A DNA stretch of 64,000 nucleotides from Delftia tsuruhatensis NBRC 16741 (GCF_001571325.1 NZ_BCTO01000025.1:22601-86600), one strand, 5' to 3'. Positions 1 through 9,444 are shown, counted from the stretch's first letter. Numbers and translations are program-made. The notes: generated by a model from the letters alone, not told the origin.

Positions 1-386
1 TGCAGCTCGAAGAACACATTGGCCTTGGTGGTCAGCATGTGGGGATCGATGGGCTTGTACAGGAAGTCCACGGCGCCGCTCTCATAGCCACGGAACTGCC
101 AGTTGTGCTCGCGCGAGCCGGCCGTCATGAAGATGAGCGGGATATGGCGCGTGCGCTCGCTGCCGCGGATCAGCTCGGCCAGCTCGAAACCGTTCATCTC
201 GGGCATCTGCACATCCAGCAGGGCCAGGGCCACGTCGCTGTGGTTGAGCAGCAGCTCCAGCGCCTCGGGGCCGGACTGGGCCTTGAGGAATTCGATGCCG
301 TCGCGTTGCAGCAGCGCCTCGATGGCGATCAGGTTCTCGGCGATGTCATCGACGATCAAGCATTTGACGCGATCTGTATGGGGCAT
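1..386 (-). CDS. Response regulator receiver protein (3' end cut by window edge)
   Basis: Starts at the ATG at 386 and runs off the left edge, so only about 128 residues are visible. They form a CheY-like receiver domain: an acidic pair near the N-terminus (IVDD, residues 11-14), the phospho-acceptor Asp58 in the motif LLDVQMPEMNG, a conserved Thr at MTAG and Lys in the YKPID loop. What follows the receiver domain (a kinase, an output domain or nothing) lies outside the window. It is the last visible gene of the minus-strand series kinase, CheR, CheB, regulator, with only 48 bp separating it from cheB, so it probably takes phosphate from the hybrid kinase upstream. Confidence 0.9.
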   Translation of the reverse strand, partial: MPHTDRVKCLIVDDIAENLIAIEALLQRDGIEFLKAQSGPEALELLLNHSDVALALLDVQMPEMNGFELAELIRGSERTRHIPLIFMTAGSREHNWQFRGYESGAVDFLYKPIDPHMLTTKANVFFEL

Positions 387-434
387 GGATTCTCTCTCGG
401 TATTTAGTCTTGTGGGGGCGTGCCGGCTGGACAT

Positions 435-1049
435 TCAAAGCCTTCCCTGGCGGTGCAGCGATGCAATGAGGGAGGCAATGCCTTCGGGCGCCAGCGCCTG
501 GGCCTGCGGCACGCGGGCCAGCGCCGCCAGCGGCATGGTGGGCATGCGGGCGCCGTCGGGCGCCTGCACCACGGCCAGGCCACCGGCGGCGTGCACGCTG
601 GCCATGCCCTGCGCGCCGTCGTCATTGGCGCCGGACAGCAGCACCGCAAGCAGCCGCTCGCCATAGCAATCCGCAGCGGACTCGAACAGCACGTCGATGG
701 AGGGCCGCGAAAAATGCCAGGGCGCATCCAGCGACAGCGCCAGCCGGGGGCCGCTGTCCACCAGCAGGTGATAGTCGGCCGGGGCGAAGTACAGGCACCC
801 AGGCTCGATCCATTGCTGGTCCTGCACCTCGCGCACCGGCACGGCGCAGCGCGGGCCGAAGAGCTGGGCCAGCAGGCTGCGGCGATCGCGCGGCAGGTGC
901 AGCACCACCAGCACCGAGGCGCGCAGGCTGGCCGGCAGCGCGGGCAGCACCACCGATAGCGCATCGAGCGCGCCGGCCGAGCCGCCGATCACGATGGCCT
1001 CGTAGGCTGTGGCGGCGTCGGAGGCGGGTGTGTTCGTGATCACGGGCAT
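435..1049 (-). CDS. Stand-alone CheB-type protein-glutamate methylesterase domain
   Basis: A 204-residue protein consisting of the CheB methylesterase domain alone. The catalytic triad can be read as Ser24 in IGGSAGALDAL, His51 in VLHLPRD and Asp144 in SGANDDGAQG. The usual N-terminal receiver domain is absent (normal CheB is about 350 residues), so phosphorylation cannot control it directly. The start ATG overlaps the cheR stop codon by one base (TGATG), which indicates translational coupling. CheB enzymes demethylate or deamidate receptor glutamates. With no CheA or CheW gene beside it, this pair more likely serves an alternative signalling pathway, as other CheB/CheR pairs next to hybrid kinases appear to do; that role is inference. 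Confidence 0.88.
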   Translation of the reverse strand: MPVITNTPASDAATAYEAIVIGGSAGALDALSVVLPALPASLRASVLVVLHLPRDRRSLLAQLFGPRCAVPVREVQDQQWIEPGCLYFAPADYHLLVDSGPRLALSLDAPWHFSRPSIDVLFESAADCYGERLLAVLLSGANDDGAQGMASVHAAGGLAVVQAPDGARMPTMPLAALARVPQAQALAPEGIASLIASLHRQGRL

Positions 1050-1879
1050 CACAGCCCGGCCTTCTTGCGGTAGATGCGGTCCTCGAGCACGAAGTCCTCG
1101 AAGGCCTCCGAATGCCCTGAAAACCGCAGCGACTCCTTGGAGCCCAGCCCCAGGAATCCGCGATGGCACAGCGCATCGCGGAACAGGCCCAGCGCCCGGT
1201 CCTGCAGCTCGCGCTCGAAATAGATCAGCACGTTGCGGCAGGACACCAGGTGCATTTCGGCGAACACGCTGTCGGTGGCCAGGCTGTGGTCGGAGAACAC
1301 CATGTGCTCCCGCAGCCCCTTGTCGAAGACCACGCGGCCGTAGCGCGCCGTGTAGTAGTGCGACAGCGAGCTGTGCCCGCCCGAGCGCGCATGGTTGTCG
1401 GTGAAGGCCGCCACGCGCGACATGTCGAACACGCCCTGCTCGGCCGCGCGCAGCGCATGCGGATTGATGTCGGTGGCATAGATCAGGGTGCGGTCCAGCA
1501 GGCCCTCTTCCTCCAGCAGGATGGCCAGCGAATACACCTCCTCGCCCGCGCTGCAGCCGGCCACCCAGACCTTGAGCGAGGGATAGGTGCGCAGCAGCGG
1601 CACCACCTCGGTGCGCAGCGCCCGGAAATAGCTCGGGTCGCGGAACATGTCGCTGACCTGGACCGTGAGGTATTCCAGCAGCGCCGGGAACACGCTTGCA
1701 TCGTGCAATACGCGGTCCTGCAGCTGCGACAGCGTCTGGCAGCCGAACTGCACCAGGGCCGTCTGCAGGCGCCGCTTGAGCGAGGCCTGGGCATAGCCCC
1801 GGAAGTCGTAGTGGTAGCGGTGGTAGATGGCGTCGATCAGCAGGCGCTGCTCGATGTCGGCGGTGCGGGCTTTTTTCAT
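1049..1879 (-). CDS. CheR-type protein-glutamate O-methyltransferase
   Basis: A 276-residue protein of normal CheR length. The N-terminal helical part (about 1-75) is followed by the S-adenosylmethionine-binding domain with the glycine-rich motif GCSAGEE at 108-114, the TDINPHAL strand and the characteristic SCRNVLIYF motif. CheR methylates glutamates on chemoreceptors. It is translationally coupled to the receiver-less cheB downstream. It starts about 110 bp after the kinase gene, the gap being filled by a GC-rich hairpin repeat. ATG 1879 is chosen because the longer upstream frame runs through that repeat and has no protein-like composition. Confidence 0.92.
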   Translation of the reverse strand: MKKARTADIEQRLLIDAIYHRYHYDFRGYAQASLKRRLQTALVQFGCQTLSQLQDRVLHDASVFPALLEYLTVQVSDMFRDPSYFRALRTEVVPLLRTYPSLKVWVAGCSAGEEVYSLAILLEEEGLLDRTLIYATDINPHALRAAEQGVFDMSRVAAFTDNHARSGGHSSLSHYYTARYGRVVFDKGLREHMVFSDHSLATDSVFAEMHLVSCRNVLIYFERELQDRALGLFRDALCHRGFLGLGSKESLRFSGHSEAFEDFVLEDRIYRKKAGL

Positions 1880-1892
1880 CGCCGGGCCGCCC

Positions 1893-1957
1893 CAAGATGA
1901 AAAGCGGCCCCCTTGGGGGGCAGCGGACCTTGCGCAGCAAGGGGAGCGTGGGGGCTA
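1893..1957. repeat. GC-rich intergenic hairpin repeat between kinase and cheR
   Basis: The spacer holds two inverted repeats: GCCCCC/GGGGGC (1907-1912 and 1916-1921) and CCTTGC-GCA-GCAAGG (1928-1942), ending in a G-rich run and a short T tract. Elements of this style are common between genes in Comamonadaceae (from memory, not searched). It could weaken read-through or act as an RNA-processing site inside the operon. Confidence 0.5.
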
Positions 1958-1987
1958 TTTTTCAGCTGAGGCATCGCGTCCTCCTTG

Positions 1988-4900
1988 CTACTTGGGCATC
2001 CACACCCGCACCAGCGACAGCAGCTTTTCCACGTCCAGCGGTTTGGCGATGTAGTCGTTGGCACCGGCGGCCAGGCATTTCTCCTGGTCGTCCTTCATGG
2101 CCTTGGCGGTCAGGGCGATGATGGGCAGGCGGCGCCATTGCGGCCGGTTGCGGATCTCGCGCATGGCGGTGTAGCCATCCATCTCGGGCATCATGATGTC
2201 CATCAGCACCAGGTCGATACCGGCCTGCGCCGCGCCGCGAGACTCCAGCGCCTCCAGCGCCTCGCGCCCGTTGCGCGCGATCTCCACGCGGATGCCCGTG
2301 GGCTCCAGGATGCTGGACAGCGCAAACACGTTGCGCACATCGTCTTCCACCACCAGCACCGTGCGCCCTTCCAGCGCAGACTCGCGGCTGCGCGCGACCT
2401 GCAGCATCTGGCGGTGCTCGGCCGACAGCTCCGACTCCACCTGGTGCAGGAACAGCGTGACCTCGTCGAGCAGGCGCTCGGGCGAGCGCGCGTCCTTGAT
2501 GATGATGGACTTGGAAAAGCGCCGCAGCTGCTGCTCTTCATCGCGCGACAGCGCCCGGCCCGTGTAGACGATGACAGGCGGGAAGGAAACATCGTCCTGG
2601 TCCGTCATGCGCTGCAGCAGCTCGTAGCCGCTGATGTCAGGCAGGTTCAGGTCCATCACCATGCAGTCGAATGTGGAGCCGCGCAGATGATCCAGCGCGG
2701 CGGCCGCCGTGCCCGCGCAGACGATGTCCACATCGCTGCGGCTGAGCAGGTGGCGCACGCTCTCGCGCTGGCGCTCGTCATCCTCCACCACCAGCACGCG
2801 GCGCAGGTCCTGGGTGAACTTGGCCTCCAGCCGCTGCAGGGCGTGGACCAGTTCCTCGCGCTTGACGGGCTTGAGCGCGTAGCCGACGGCACCCCGCCCC
2901 ATGGCTTCCTGCGAATAGTCCGCGACCGAGACCACGTGCACGGGAATGTGGCGCGTGGCCGGGTTGCGCTTGAGCTGGTCCAGCACGCCCAGGCCCGAGA
3001 AATCGGGCAGGTTGATATCGAGCACGATGGCGTTGGGCTGATTGTCGGCCGCCATGGACAGGCCGTCGGACGCCGTATTGGCCACGTCGCACTCGAAATC
3101 CATCTCGCGTGCCAGCTCCGACAGGATGTCCGCGAAGCGCAGGTCATCCTCGATCACGAGGATGCGGCGCCCGCTCTGACCCCTCTTGCGCAGGGCGTCC
3201 GTTGCCGCCGACGCGGCAGGTGCCATGGCAGGCGACATGGGCGGCGCGAACGCAGGTGCGGCGGGCGCAACGTTGGCCGTTGCGAGCACGGGCACGGACG
3301 ACGCTGCCAAGGCCTCTCGCAGCCCCTGCGGCTGAGGCTGCGGTGCGGCAGTCGTGGCCGTGGCCGGGCCGGACTCGGCCGACTCCAGGCTCACGGGCAC
3401 GGTCAGTGTGAAAACGCTGCCCTGGCCAGGCGTGCTGGAGACGGTCAGCGTGCCGCCCAGCAGCCCCGCCAGATCACGCGATATCGACAGGCCCAGGCCC
3501 GTGCCGCCGAACTTGCGGTGCGTGCTGCCATCGGCCTGGCGGAAGGCATCGAAGATGAATTGCTGCTGCTGCTCGGCAATGCCGATGCCGGTATCGCGCA
3601 CCGCGAAAGACAGCATGCCCTGGGGCGCGCAGGACACCTGCAGGCCCACCGAGCCCTTGGCCGTGAACTTGAGCGCGTTGGACAACAGGTTCTTGAGCAC
3701 CTGGGCCAGCCGCATGGGATCGGTCTGCATGGTGGCGGGCACGCCCGGGTCCACGGTCCAGGACAGCTCCAGGCCCTTTTCGCGGGCAATCGGGCGCAGC
3801 GGCTCCATCAGCGTCTGCAGCGCAGTGGCAATGGTCACGGGCTCGGCGACCACGGTGACCTGGCCGGCCTCGATCTTGGACAGGTCCAGGATGTCGTTGA
3901 TCAGCGCCAGCAGGTCGCTGCCTGCGGCGTGGATGGTCTGCGCGTACTTGATCTGCTCGGCCTGCAGATTGCCCGGCCTGTTGTCGGCCAGCAGCTTGGC
4001 CAGGATCAGGGTGGAGTTCAGCGGCGTGCGCAGTTCGTGGCTCATATTGGCCAGGAACTCGCTCTTGTACTGGCTGGCCAGCTCCAGCTCGCGGGCCTTG
4101 TCGGTCAGCGCGCCCTGGGCGCGCAGCAATTGCTCGCGCTGGTACTCCAGCTGCTGGGTCTGCTCTTCCAGGTGGGCATTGGTCTGCTCCAGCTCGGTCT
4201 GCTGGTGCTCCATCTGGGTCTGCGACTCCTGCAGGATGCGGCTTTGCTGCTCCAGCTCCTCGTTGCTCACGCGCAGCTCTTCCTGCTGGGCTTGCAGCTC
4301 TTCCGACTGGCGGCGCGTTTCCTCCAGCAAGGTCTCCAGGCGCGAACGGTCCAGGCCCGAGCGAATGGCCACGGCCAGCGATTCGGAGGCGCGCTCCAGC
4401 AGGCTGCGCTCGGCTTCGCCCACGGGGCGCAGAAAGCCCAGTTCGATCACGGCGAACACTTCGCCGTTTTCCATGGCGGGCACCAGCATCAGCTGCAAGG
4501 GGCTGGACTGGCCGGTGCCCGAGGAAATCTGCAAATGCTGGGCAGGCACATCGCTGACATGCAGCAGCTTGCGCGACGCGGCCGCCTGGCCCGCCAGCCC
4601 CTCGCCGGGCAGCAGCTTTTGCTGCAGTCGCTCGCGCGGCAGGGCATAGCCGCCGAACAGGCGCAACCCGCCATCGGCGCAGTCCACCACATAGCCGGCG
4701 CCCACATCGGCACGCAAATAGTTGGCCAGGTACTCCAGCGCCTTCTGGCCCAGGTCTTCCAGCCGGTGGTCTCCCTGCAACTGCTGCCCCAGGCCGGAAA
4801 GACCGGACGTCACCCACGACTGGCGCGCCTTGACGCGGTACTCGCGCACCGTCAGCGCGGCCGATGCCAGGATCAGGCCCAGCAGGATGAGGGAGCCGCC

Positions 4901-5491
4901 CCAGGAATAGTAGGTCGAGGTGGTGGATGCCTCCACCCACAGCTGGCGACGCTGGGCCAGCTCCCGTGTCTGGTGCGTGTAGAGGTCGTCGATCAGCTCG
5001 CGCAGCCGGTCCATGGCGTTCTTGCCCACGTCCAGGCGCACCAGGGCCATGGCGGCGTCCAGATCGCCGGACTTGCGCAGGTCTATGGTCTCCTGCAGCT
5101 CGCGCAGCTTCTGGGCCGATATCTCCTCGATCTGCGCCAGCAGCCGGTGCTGGTCGGAGTCATTGGAAGTGCGCGCCTTGAGCGCCTCCAGCTGCTGCAT
5201 CAGCACATCGCGTGCCTGCTGGTAGGGCTGCAGGTAGGCCGGGTCGCCCGTGAGCAGAAAACCGCGCTGCCCGGTCTCAGCGTCCTTGAGCGAAGCATTG
5301 AGCTGGCTGAGCTGGCGCATGGCCAGTGTCGTGCGGTCCATGGCCACCACGGCCTGGCCTCGCGTCTCAGACGCCCTGAAATTGACGAAGGCAATGACCA
5401 GGGTGGCCAGTGCCGCCGCGCCAAAGCCGGCAACAAGTGTCCATGGAATGGCAAAGCGCTGGGTGCTCTGATTGCGGGAGGATCGTGGCAT
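1988..5491 (-). CDS. Hybrid sensor histidine kinase with CHASE3, GAF and three receiver domains
   Basis: A 1167-residue membrane kinase. Visible in order: TM helix (about 16-38), CHASE3-like periplasmic helical domain (45-185), TM helix (198-215), GAF-like domain (about 240-375), a long Gln/Glu-rich coiled coil (380-475), HisKA with His485 in SHELRTPL, HATPase with the N box around 600-610 and G boxes DTGIGI and GGTGLGL, an Ala/Pro-rich linker, then three receiver domains with acceptor Asp825, Asp947 and Asp1098. The order suits a multi-step phosphorelay feeding the regulator at 1-386. The ATG at 5491 was preferred to the in-frame ATG at 5695 because the hydrophobic helix follows it directly and the extension overlaps the divergent promoter region. 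No HAMP domain is evident. The ligand is unknown. Confidence 0.93.
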   Translation of the reverse strand: MPRSSRNQSTQRFAIPWTLVAGFGAAALATLVIAFVNFRASETRGQAVVAMDRTTLAMRQLSQLNASLKDAETGQRGFLLTGDPAYLQPYQQARDVLMQQLEALKARTSNDSDQHRLLAQIEEISAQKLRELQETIDLRKSGDLDAAMALVRLDVGKNAMDRLRELIDDLYTHQTRELAQRRQLWVEASTTSTYYSWGGSLILLGLILASAALTVREYRVKARQSWVTSGLSGLGQQLQGDHRLEDLGQKALEYLANYLRADVGAGYVVDCADGGLRLFGGYALPRERLQQKLLPGEGLAGQAAASRKLLHVSDVPAQHLQISSGTGQSSPLQLMLVPAMENGEVFAVIELGFLRPVGEAERSLLERASESLAVAIRSGLDRSRLETLLEETRRQSEELQAQQEELRVSNEELEQQSRILQESQTQMEHQQTELEQTNAHLEEQTQQLEYQREQLLRAQGALTDKARELELASQYKSEFLANMSHELRTPLNSTLILAKLLADNRPGNLQAEQIKYAQTIHAAGSDLLALINDILDLSKIEAGQVTVVAEPVTIATALQTLMEPLRPIAREKGLELSWTVDPGVPATMQTDPMRLAQVLKNLLSNALKFTAKGSVGLQVSCAPQGMLSFAVRDTGIGIAEQQQQFIFDAFRQADGSTHRKFGGTGLGLSISRDLAGLLGGTLTVSSTPGQGSVFTLTVPVSLESAESGPATATTAAPQPQPQGLREALAASSVPVLATANVAPAAPAFAPPMSPAMAPAASAATDALRKRGQSGRRILVIEDDLRFADILSELAREMDFECDVANTASDGLSMAADNQPNAIVLDINLPDFSGLGVLDQLKRNPATRHIPVHVVSVADYSQEAMGRGAVGYALKPVKREELVHALQRLEAKFTQDLRRVLVVEDDERQRESVRHLLSRSDVDIVCAGTAAAALDHLRGSTFDCMVMDLNLPDISGYELLQRMTDQDDVSFPPVIVYTGRALSRDEEQQLRRFSKSIIIKDARSPERLLDEVTLFLHQVESELSAEHRQMLQVARSRESALEGRTVLVVEDDVRNVFALSSILEPTGIRVEIARNGREALEALESRGAAQAGIDLVLMDIMMPEMDGYTAMREIRNRPQWRRLPIIALTAKAMKDDQEKCLAAGANDYIAKPLDVEKLLSLVRVWMPK

Positions 5492-5698
5492 GCAGTGGAG
5501 TTTCTGGCAGGAAGGGACGGGGAAATCCGCCAAGGACTGTAAACGTTTTGCGCAGCCCTCGGCAGCACTGTGGCGCAGCTTGCGCTGGTTTCGGCGGCGC
5601 GCGACGCCCGCAGGCGCCATTGCAGCCGTTAACATGGCCCGATACTCTCCTTCCGGCACCCCGCTGCGGGCGTCGGCCCACTTTCCAGGACCCATTGC

Positions 5699-6088
5699 AT
5701 GAAAACCTTTGCCATCACCGTCGCATCGCTGGCCGCTGCCGCTTCGCTGGTGTCCACCAGCGCCAGCGCTGCGGCTTCGATCTTCCTCAACGACACCGTC
5801 GCCGCGCGCATTCCCGCCAGGGACCTGCCCGATGCCAAGGCCGCCGTGGCCAAGGTGCTCAACGAGGCCGCCGACGGCTCCGTGACCGAATGGACCAGCG
5901 GCCCGAACCGAACCAACCAGCGCGTGACGTTGGCCTTGCAGCCGCAGCAGACCGTGCAGACCGGGACGGCCGGAAGCTGCCGCCTGCTGTCGGCCGATGT
6001 GCGCCTGAAAAAGACCTCGGAAAACTGGCGCTTCTGGTTCTGCAAGCAGTCCGACGGATCGTGGAAGGCCAGCGGCAGCCAGCCCTGA
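5699..6088 (+). CDS. Small secreted protein with surface-antigen-like C-terminus
   Basis: 129 residues with a clear Sec signal peptide (hydrophobic stretch about 5-24, Ala-rich cleavage region ASAAAS). The mature part ends with a Cys-containing pattern, CRLLSADVRLK then WRFWFCKQSDGSWKA, that recalls the C-terminal domain of small 16-17 kDa bacterial surface antigens. The two Cys are well placed for a disulfide. It is divergent from the hybrid kinase with about 200 bp between, which must hold both promoters. No enzymatic motif is visible; function unknown. Confidence 0.75.
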   Translation: MKTFAITVASLAAAASLVSTSASAAASIFLNDTVAARIPARDLPDAKAAVAKVLNEAADGSVTEWTSGPNRTNQRVTLALQPQQTVQTGTAGSCRLLSADVRLKKTSENWRFWFCKQSDGSWKASGSQP

Positions 6089-6195
6089 GCAAGGATTGCG
6101 GTGGTCGGCGACCGGGAATCCGGCATGGACCTACGCCACCAGACCTGGGCGCGTGGGAGCATGTCGGCCGGAAGATAGACCACCGGAGAACAACC

Positions 6196-6603
6196 ATGCC
6201 CCATGAATTTGTGCATGCCACGACACTTGCCAGACGGCTGGCCCTGGGCGTCGCCGCAAGCTCTTTGCTGACGCTGGCCGCCTGCTCGGGCGAGACCTCG
6301 TCGCAGCGCGCGGGATTTCCCATGGCCGAAGTGCCGCGCTTCAACCAGCCGCCACCGGACAAGCCCCTGCTGGGCCAGCCCGTGATCACGGCCGAGCAGG
6401 TCATGCCCCATGCCAAGGGCGACCCGCATGAGCCGTTGCCGGCTGCCGCGCCGCTGCCCGCCCGGGCGTCTGAACCGGCAAGCGGGTCAGGTGCCACCAA
6501 CAAGGAAGATGCAGGCGGCGTGAATCCGGCCGCCGGCCAGGCCGCCGCCATCACCGACGGCCAGGGAGAGGGCTCCAAGTACGAGCTGGGCGCCCCCAAG
6601 TAA
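6196..6603 (+). CDS. Putative lipoprotein, proline-rich, unknown function
   Basis: 135 residues. The N-terminus carries a lipoprotein signal with lipobox LAAC, so the protein should be acylated and membrane anchored. The rest is low-complexity, rich in Pro, Ala and Gly, and looks unfolded, with no recognisable domain. The ATG at 6196 is preferred because it directly precedes the signal sequence and GGAGA lies just upstream. It ends 11 bp before the convergent chemoreceptor stop codon. I do not recognise a family. Confidence 0.65.
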   Translation: MPHEFVHATTLARRLALGVAASSLLTLAACSGETSSQRAGFPMAEVPRFNQPPPDKPLLGQPVITAEQVMPHAKGDPHEPLPAAAPLPARASEPASGSGATNKEDAGGVNPAAGQAAAITDGQGEGSKYELGAPK

Positions 6604-6614
6604 CCTGGCCGGGC

Positions 6615-8369
6615 TCAGAACGAGGTCCAGTCCCCATCGTCCTTGCCAGTGGCAGGCACGGACTGCCGGGAGGCCGGCAGCTTGGCGGCTGCAGGCTTGG
6701 CGGCGGGTGCGCCCGGGGACGCCGCAGGCGCGGCCAGCGGCCTGGCAGGAGCGCGCATCTGCGCTGCCGCAGGCTGTGCACGCCCGGCAGGGGCCGGGGC
6801 TGGGGCCACCGCCGGACGAGCGGACGCCACGCCCTCGATACGGAATACGCTCACTGCAGCGGCCAGCTGGTGCACCTGGGATTTGAGCGAGCCGGTTGCA
6901 GCGGCCGCCTCCTCGACCAGCGCCGCATTCTGCTGTGTCACCGTGTCCATCTGGGAAATCGCCTGGTGCACCTGGTTGATGCCGCTGCTCTGCTCCTGGC
7001 TGGCGGCGGTGATCTCGGCCACTAGGTCGCTGACCTGCTGCACGCTTTGCACGATGCCATCCATGGTGCGTCCGGCCTCGGCCACCTGGCGCGTGCCCGC
7101 CTCCACCTTGGAGACCGAGTCGGCAATCAGGTCCTTGATGTCCTTGGCCGCCGAGGCGCTGCGCTGCGCCAGCGCGCGCACCTCACCGGCCACCACGGCA
7201 AAGCCGCGGCCCTGCTCGCCGGCGCGCGCCGCTTCCACGGCGGCGTTCAGCGCCAGGATGTTGGTCTGGAAGGCAATGGAGTCGATCACGCCGATGATGT
7301 CGGCAATCTTGCGGCTGGACTCGCTGATGCCGCCCATGGTGTCCACCACGCCCGCCACCACCTTGCCGCCCTGCACGGCTGTCTGCGACGCCGAAGCGGC
7401 CAGCTGATTGGCCTGGCGCGCGTTCTCTGCGTTCTGCTTGACCGTGCTGGTCAGCTCCTCCATGGCAGCGGCCGTCTGCTCCAGCGAGCTGGCCTGCTGC
7501 TCGGTGCGCGAGGACAGGTCCTGGTTGCCCGCGTCGATCTCGCCCGAAGCCGTGGCAATGTTGTCGGCACCCGAGCGCACCTGCCCCACGACCTGGGCCA
7601 GGTTGTCGTTCATCTGGCGCAGCGCCTGCAGCAACTGGCCCGTTTCATCGCGCGAATCAACGGTGATGCGGCTGGTCAGGTCGTTGTTGGCCACGGTGCG
7701 CGCCACGCGCAGGGCCTCGGCCAGCGGCCTGGTGATGCCGCGCGTGATCCACCAGGCGGCCAGCGCGCCCAGCACGAAGGCCAGCGAGACCACCGTGATG
7801 ATGGCAGCTCGACTGGCCGAGAAGCGCACCAGCACATCGGCGGCGGAGCTGTCGATGGCCGCGCGCTGCATGTCCAGCAGGCGCTGGACCATGTCGATAT
7901 AGCGCTGCGTGGCGGGCTGGTATTGCTGGGTGAACAGGCGCTCGGCGTCTTCGGCGCGGCCCTCGGCCTTGGCCTTGGTCACCACGTCGCGGCCCGCCAG
8001 ATAGCCGGCGCGCGCCTTCTTGATCTCGACCCAGATGTCCTTTTCCTCCTGGGTCTGCAGCAGCGGCTCGATGCGGTCCTGCAGCTTGCTGGACTGGCGC
8101 GAGGACTCGGCTGCGTCTTCGGCGAAGAAGGTGGCCAGCGAGGGATCGCTGCTCTTGGCAATGGCCGTTGTGCGGCGCGAACCCGAGTGGATGTTGCGGA
8201 ACCAGTCGCTGATCATCCGCTCCTTGGCCAGGGCTACCTCGGTGATTTCCGTGGTCGAGCGGGCCATGTGCCCCATGCTGACGATGCTGGTGACACTGAT
8301 GAGCAGCATGATCAGCAAAAGAATGGTGAAACCGCCTCCGAGACGAAGGCCTATGCGCAGATTTTTCAT
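6615..8369 (-). CDS. Methyl-accepting chemotaxis protein
   Basis: 584 residues with the standard layout: TM1 (about 10-32), a periplasmic four-helix-bundle-type sensor region (to about 190), TM2 (about 190-212), HAMP, then the cytoplasmic signalling domain with the highly conserved hairpin tip containing [20 protein letters not shown] and [18 protein letters not shown]. After an Ala/Pro-rich linker the protein ends in DWTSF, close to the NWETF-type pentapeptide that tethers CheR and CheB in enteric receptors. It senses an unknown ligand and signals to CheA/CheW, which are encoded elsewhere. The FliD-like gene lies 39 bp upstream on the same strand and could be co-transcribed. Confidence 0.95.
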   Translation of the reverse strand: MKNLRIGLRLGGGFTILLLIMLLISVTSIVSMGHMARSTTEITEVALAKERMISDWFRNIHSGSRRTTAIAKSSDPSLATFFAEDAAESSRQSSKLQDRIEPLLQTQEEKDIWVEIKKARAGYLAGRDVVTKAKAEGRAEDAERLFTQQYQPATQRYIDMVQRLLDMQRAAIDSSAADVLVRFSASRAAIITVVSLAFVLGALAAWWITRGITRPLAEALRVARTVANNDLTSRITVDSRDETGQLLQALRQMNDNLAQVVGQVRSGADNIATASGEIDAGNQDLSSRTEQQASSLEQTAAAMEELTSTVKQNAENARQANQLAASASQTAVQGGKVVAGVVDTMGGISESSRKIADIIGVIDSIAFQTNILALNAAVEAARAGEQGRGFAVVAGEVRALAQRSASAAKDIKDLIADSVSKVEAGTRQVAEAGRTMDGIVQSVQQVSDLVAEITAASQEQSSGINQVHQAISQMDTVTQQNAALVEEAAAATGSLKSQVHQLAAAVSVFRIEGVASARPAVAPAPAPAGRAQPAAAQMRAPARPLAAPAASPGAPAAKPAAAKLPASRQSVPATGKDDGDWTSF

Positions 8370-8408
8370 GATGGGGAAACAGGATGCGGGACGGAAACGC
8401 GGCGAAAA

Positions 8409-9242
8409 CTAGTTCTTGAGGTAGGCGTCCAGCACCATGCGATTCCAGTTGGCCGAGCCGACCAGGGAATCGCCGAGCTTCTCGGCCGTCGCCACCACGG
8501 CGCTTTGCTGCTGCTGCAGCGCCTTGACCCGGTCGCCCAGGCTTGCCATGGACGAACTCAGGCGGCTGCCCGTGGACAGTGCATCGTTGGCGCTGTTTTC
8601 CACCGCCTTGCCAATGCCGGCCAGGGCCGAGGTCACGCCTGCGGGATCTGTGGCCATGGACTTTTCCAGGGCCTTGGCGTCCACCGCCAGCGTGCCGTCC
8701 TGGCGCTGGACGATGCCGATCCTGCCCAGGCTGGGCGAAGTCGCGCTGCCCGTGACACTCATGATGGCCGCACGCAGCTCGCGCAGCGCGCGGGTGGCCC
8801 CCACATCGGTGGTGGAGCCGGCGGCCGCGCTGGCATTGCCCTTGGCCGCGCTGGCGTTGTAGCGCGCCACCAGCTTTTCCAGCGCACCTTGGACCGACTG
8901 GGTGGTGCTGGTCGCCGTGAGGGCTGCCATCTCCTTGCCCGCCGTGGCCAGATCCACCAGGGACGACTTGAACTGCCCCAGCGCCGACAGCGAGGTCGAG
9001 CCCGCCTGGGCCTGGGCCGCAATGCGCTCGTGTGCCTTGGACAGCGAAGGCGCCAGCTTGCGGACTTTCTCCGCTTCGGTGGTCTCCGTCTGGGTGCTGT
9101 CCGTCTTCGTGGCGCCGGCCTGCGCATCGCTCTTCTTGATGGCCGAGTCCGAAGCCGTCTGCGCCGTGGTGCTGCTGTTGAGCCTGGACTGGGCTCGGGC
9201 CAACAGGCTTTGCACATTCAGGTTGTCGGTTCTGATGCTCAT
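8409..9242 (-). CDS. FliD C-terminal-like protein (orphan flagellar-cap-like)
   Basis: 277 residues, far shorter than flagellar cap protein FliD (450 or more). The middle and C-terminal part resembles the FliD C-terminal domain: a LGRIGIVQRQDGTLAVDAK stretch followed by a region of the type dP-GV-sALaGIG, then Ser/Ala-rich helices with heptad character and QQQQ. The N-terminus is Ser/Thr/Ala-rich and probably extended, without a signal peptide. A good ribosome-binding site (GGGAAGAG) precedes the ATG. No flagellar genes are nearby. It may be an accessory flagellar or adhesin-like helical protein; assignment rests on pattern only. Confidence 0.6.
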   Translation of the reverse strand: MSIRTDNLNVQSLLARAQSRLNSSTTAQTASDSAIKKSDAQAGATKTDSTQTETTEAEKVRKLAPSLSKAHERIAAQAQAGSTSLSALGQFKSSLVDLATAGKEMAALTATSTTQSVQGALEKLVARYNASAAKGNASAAAGSTTDVGATRALRELRAAIMSVTGSATSPSLGRIGIVQRQDGTLAVDAKALEKSMATDPAGVTSALAGIGKAVENSANDALSTGSRLSSSMASLGDRVKALQQQQSAVVATAEKLGDSLVGSANWNRMVLDAYLKN

Positions 9243-9338
9243 GTTCTCTTCCCTGTAAGTTTGCGGATGGTGCGGGCGCAGGGCCCGTCCACGGTTTGGC
9301 AGGGAGACTACCGGGACGCCGCCGCCGCAATGCAGGGA

Positions 9339-9353
9339 TAAGCGGGCCGCTTA
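9339..9353. promoter_or_regulatory. Perfect palindrome upstream of the FliD-like gene
   Basis: TAAGCGG-G-CCGCTTA, a perfect 7-1-7 inverted repeat, lies about 97 bp before the FliD-like start codon in the only non-coding stretch between that gene and the GntR terminator. Its size and symmetry suit a dimeric regulator's operator; the protein that binds is unknown. Confidence 0.35.
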
Positions 9354-9420
9354 CCCGCGACTTGCAGCCTTTGCCGGGCCGGATGCACGCCCGCCTTCGC
9401 CCAGCGGCCCGTGCGCCCAT

Positions 9421-9444
9421 GAAAAAGGGCCTCCGAAGAGGCCC
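9421..9444 (-). terminator. Rho-independent terminator of the GntR gene
   Basis: Read on the minus strand, a GGGCCTC-TTCG-GAGGCCC stem-loop (7-bp perfect stem, stable UUCG-type loop) is followed at once by TTTTTC. It begins about 20 bp after the GntR stop codon. This is a textbook intrinsic terminator and separates the regulator from the FliD-like/chemoreceptor transcript. Confidence 0.85.

Noticed and set aside
1907..1942. Rho-independent terminator after the hybrid kinase
   Set aside because: The hairpins lack a suitable T run directly after the stem on the minus strand and resemble a dispersed intergenic repeat, so they are listed as a repeat.
1985..5542. A 1185-codon open frame on the plus strand opposite the hybrid kinase
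   Set aside because: It is a mirror of the high-GC kinase gene, rich in Gln, His, Arg and Leu with no domain, whereas the minus strand encodes a complete kinase.
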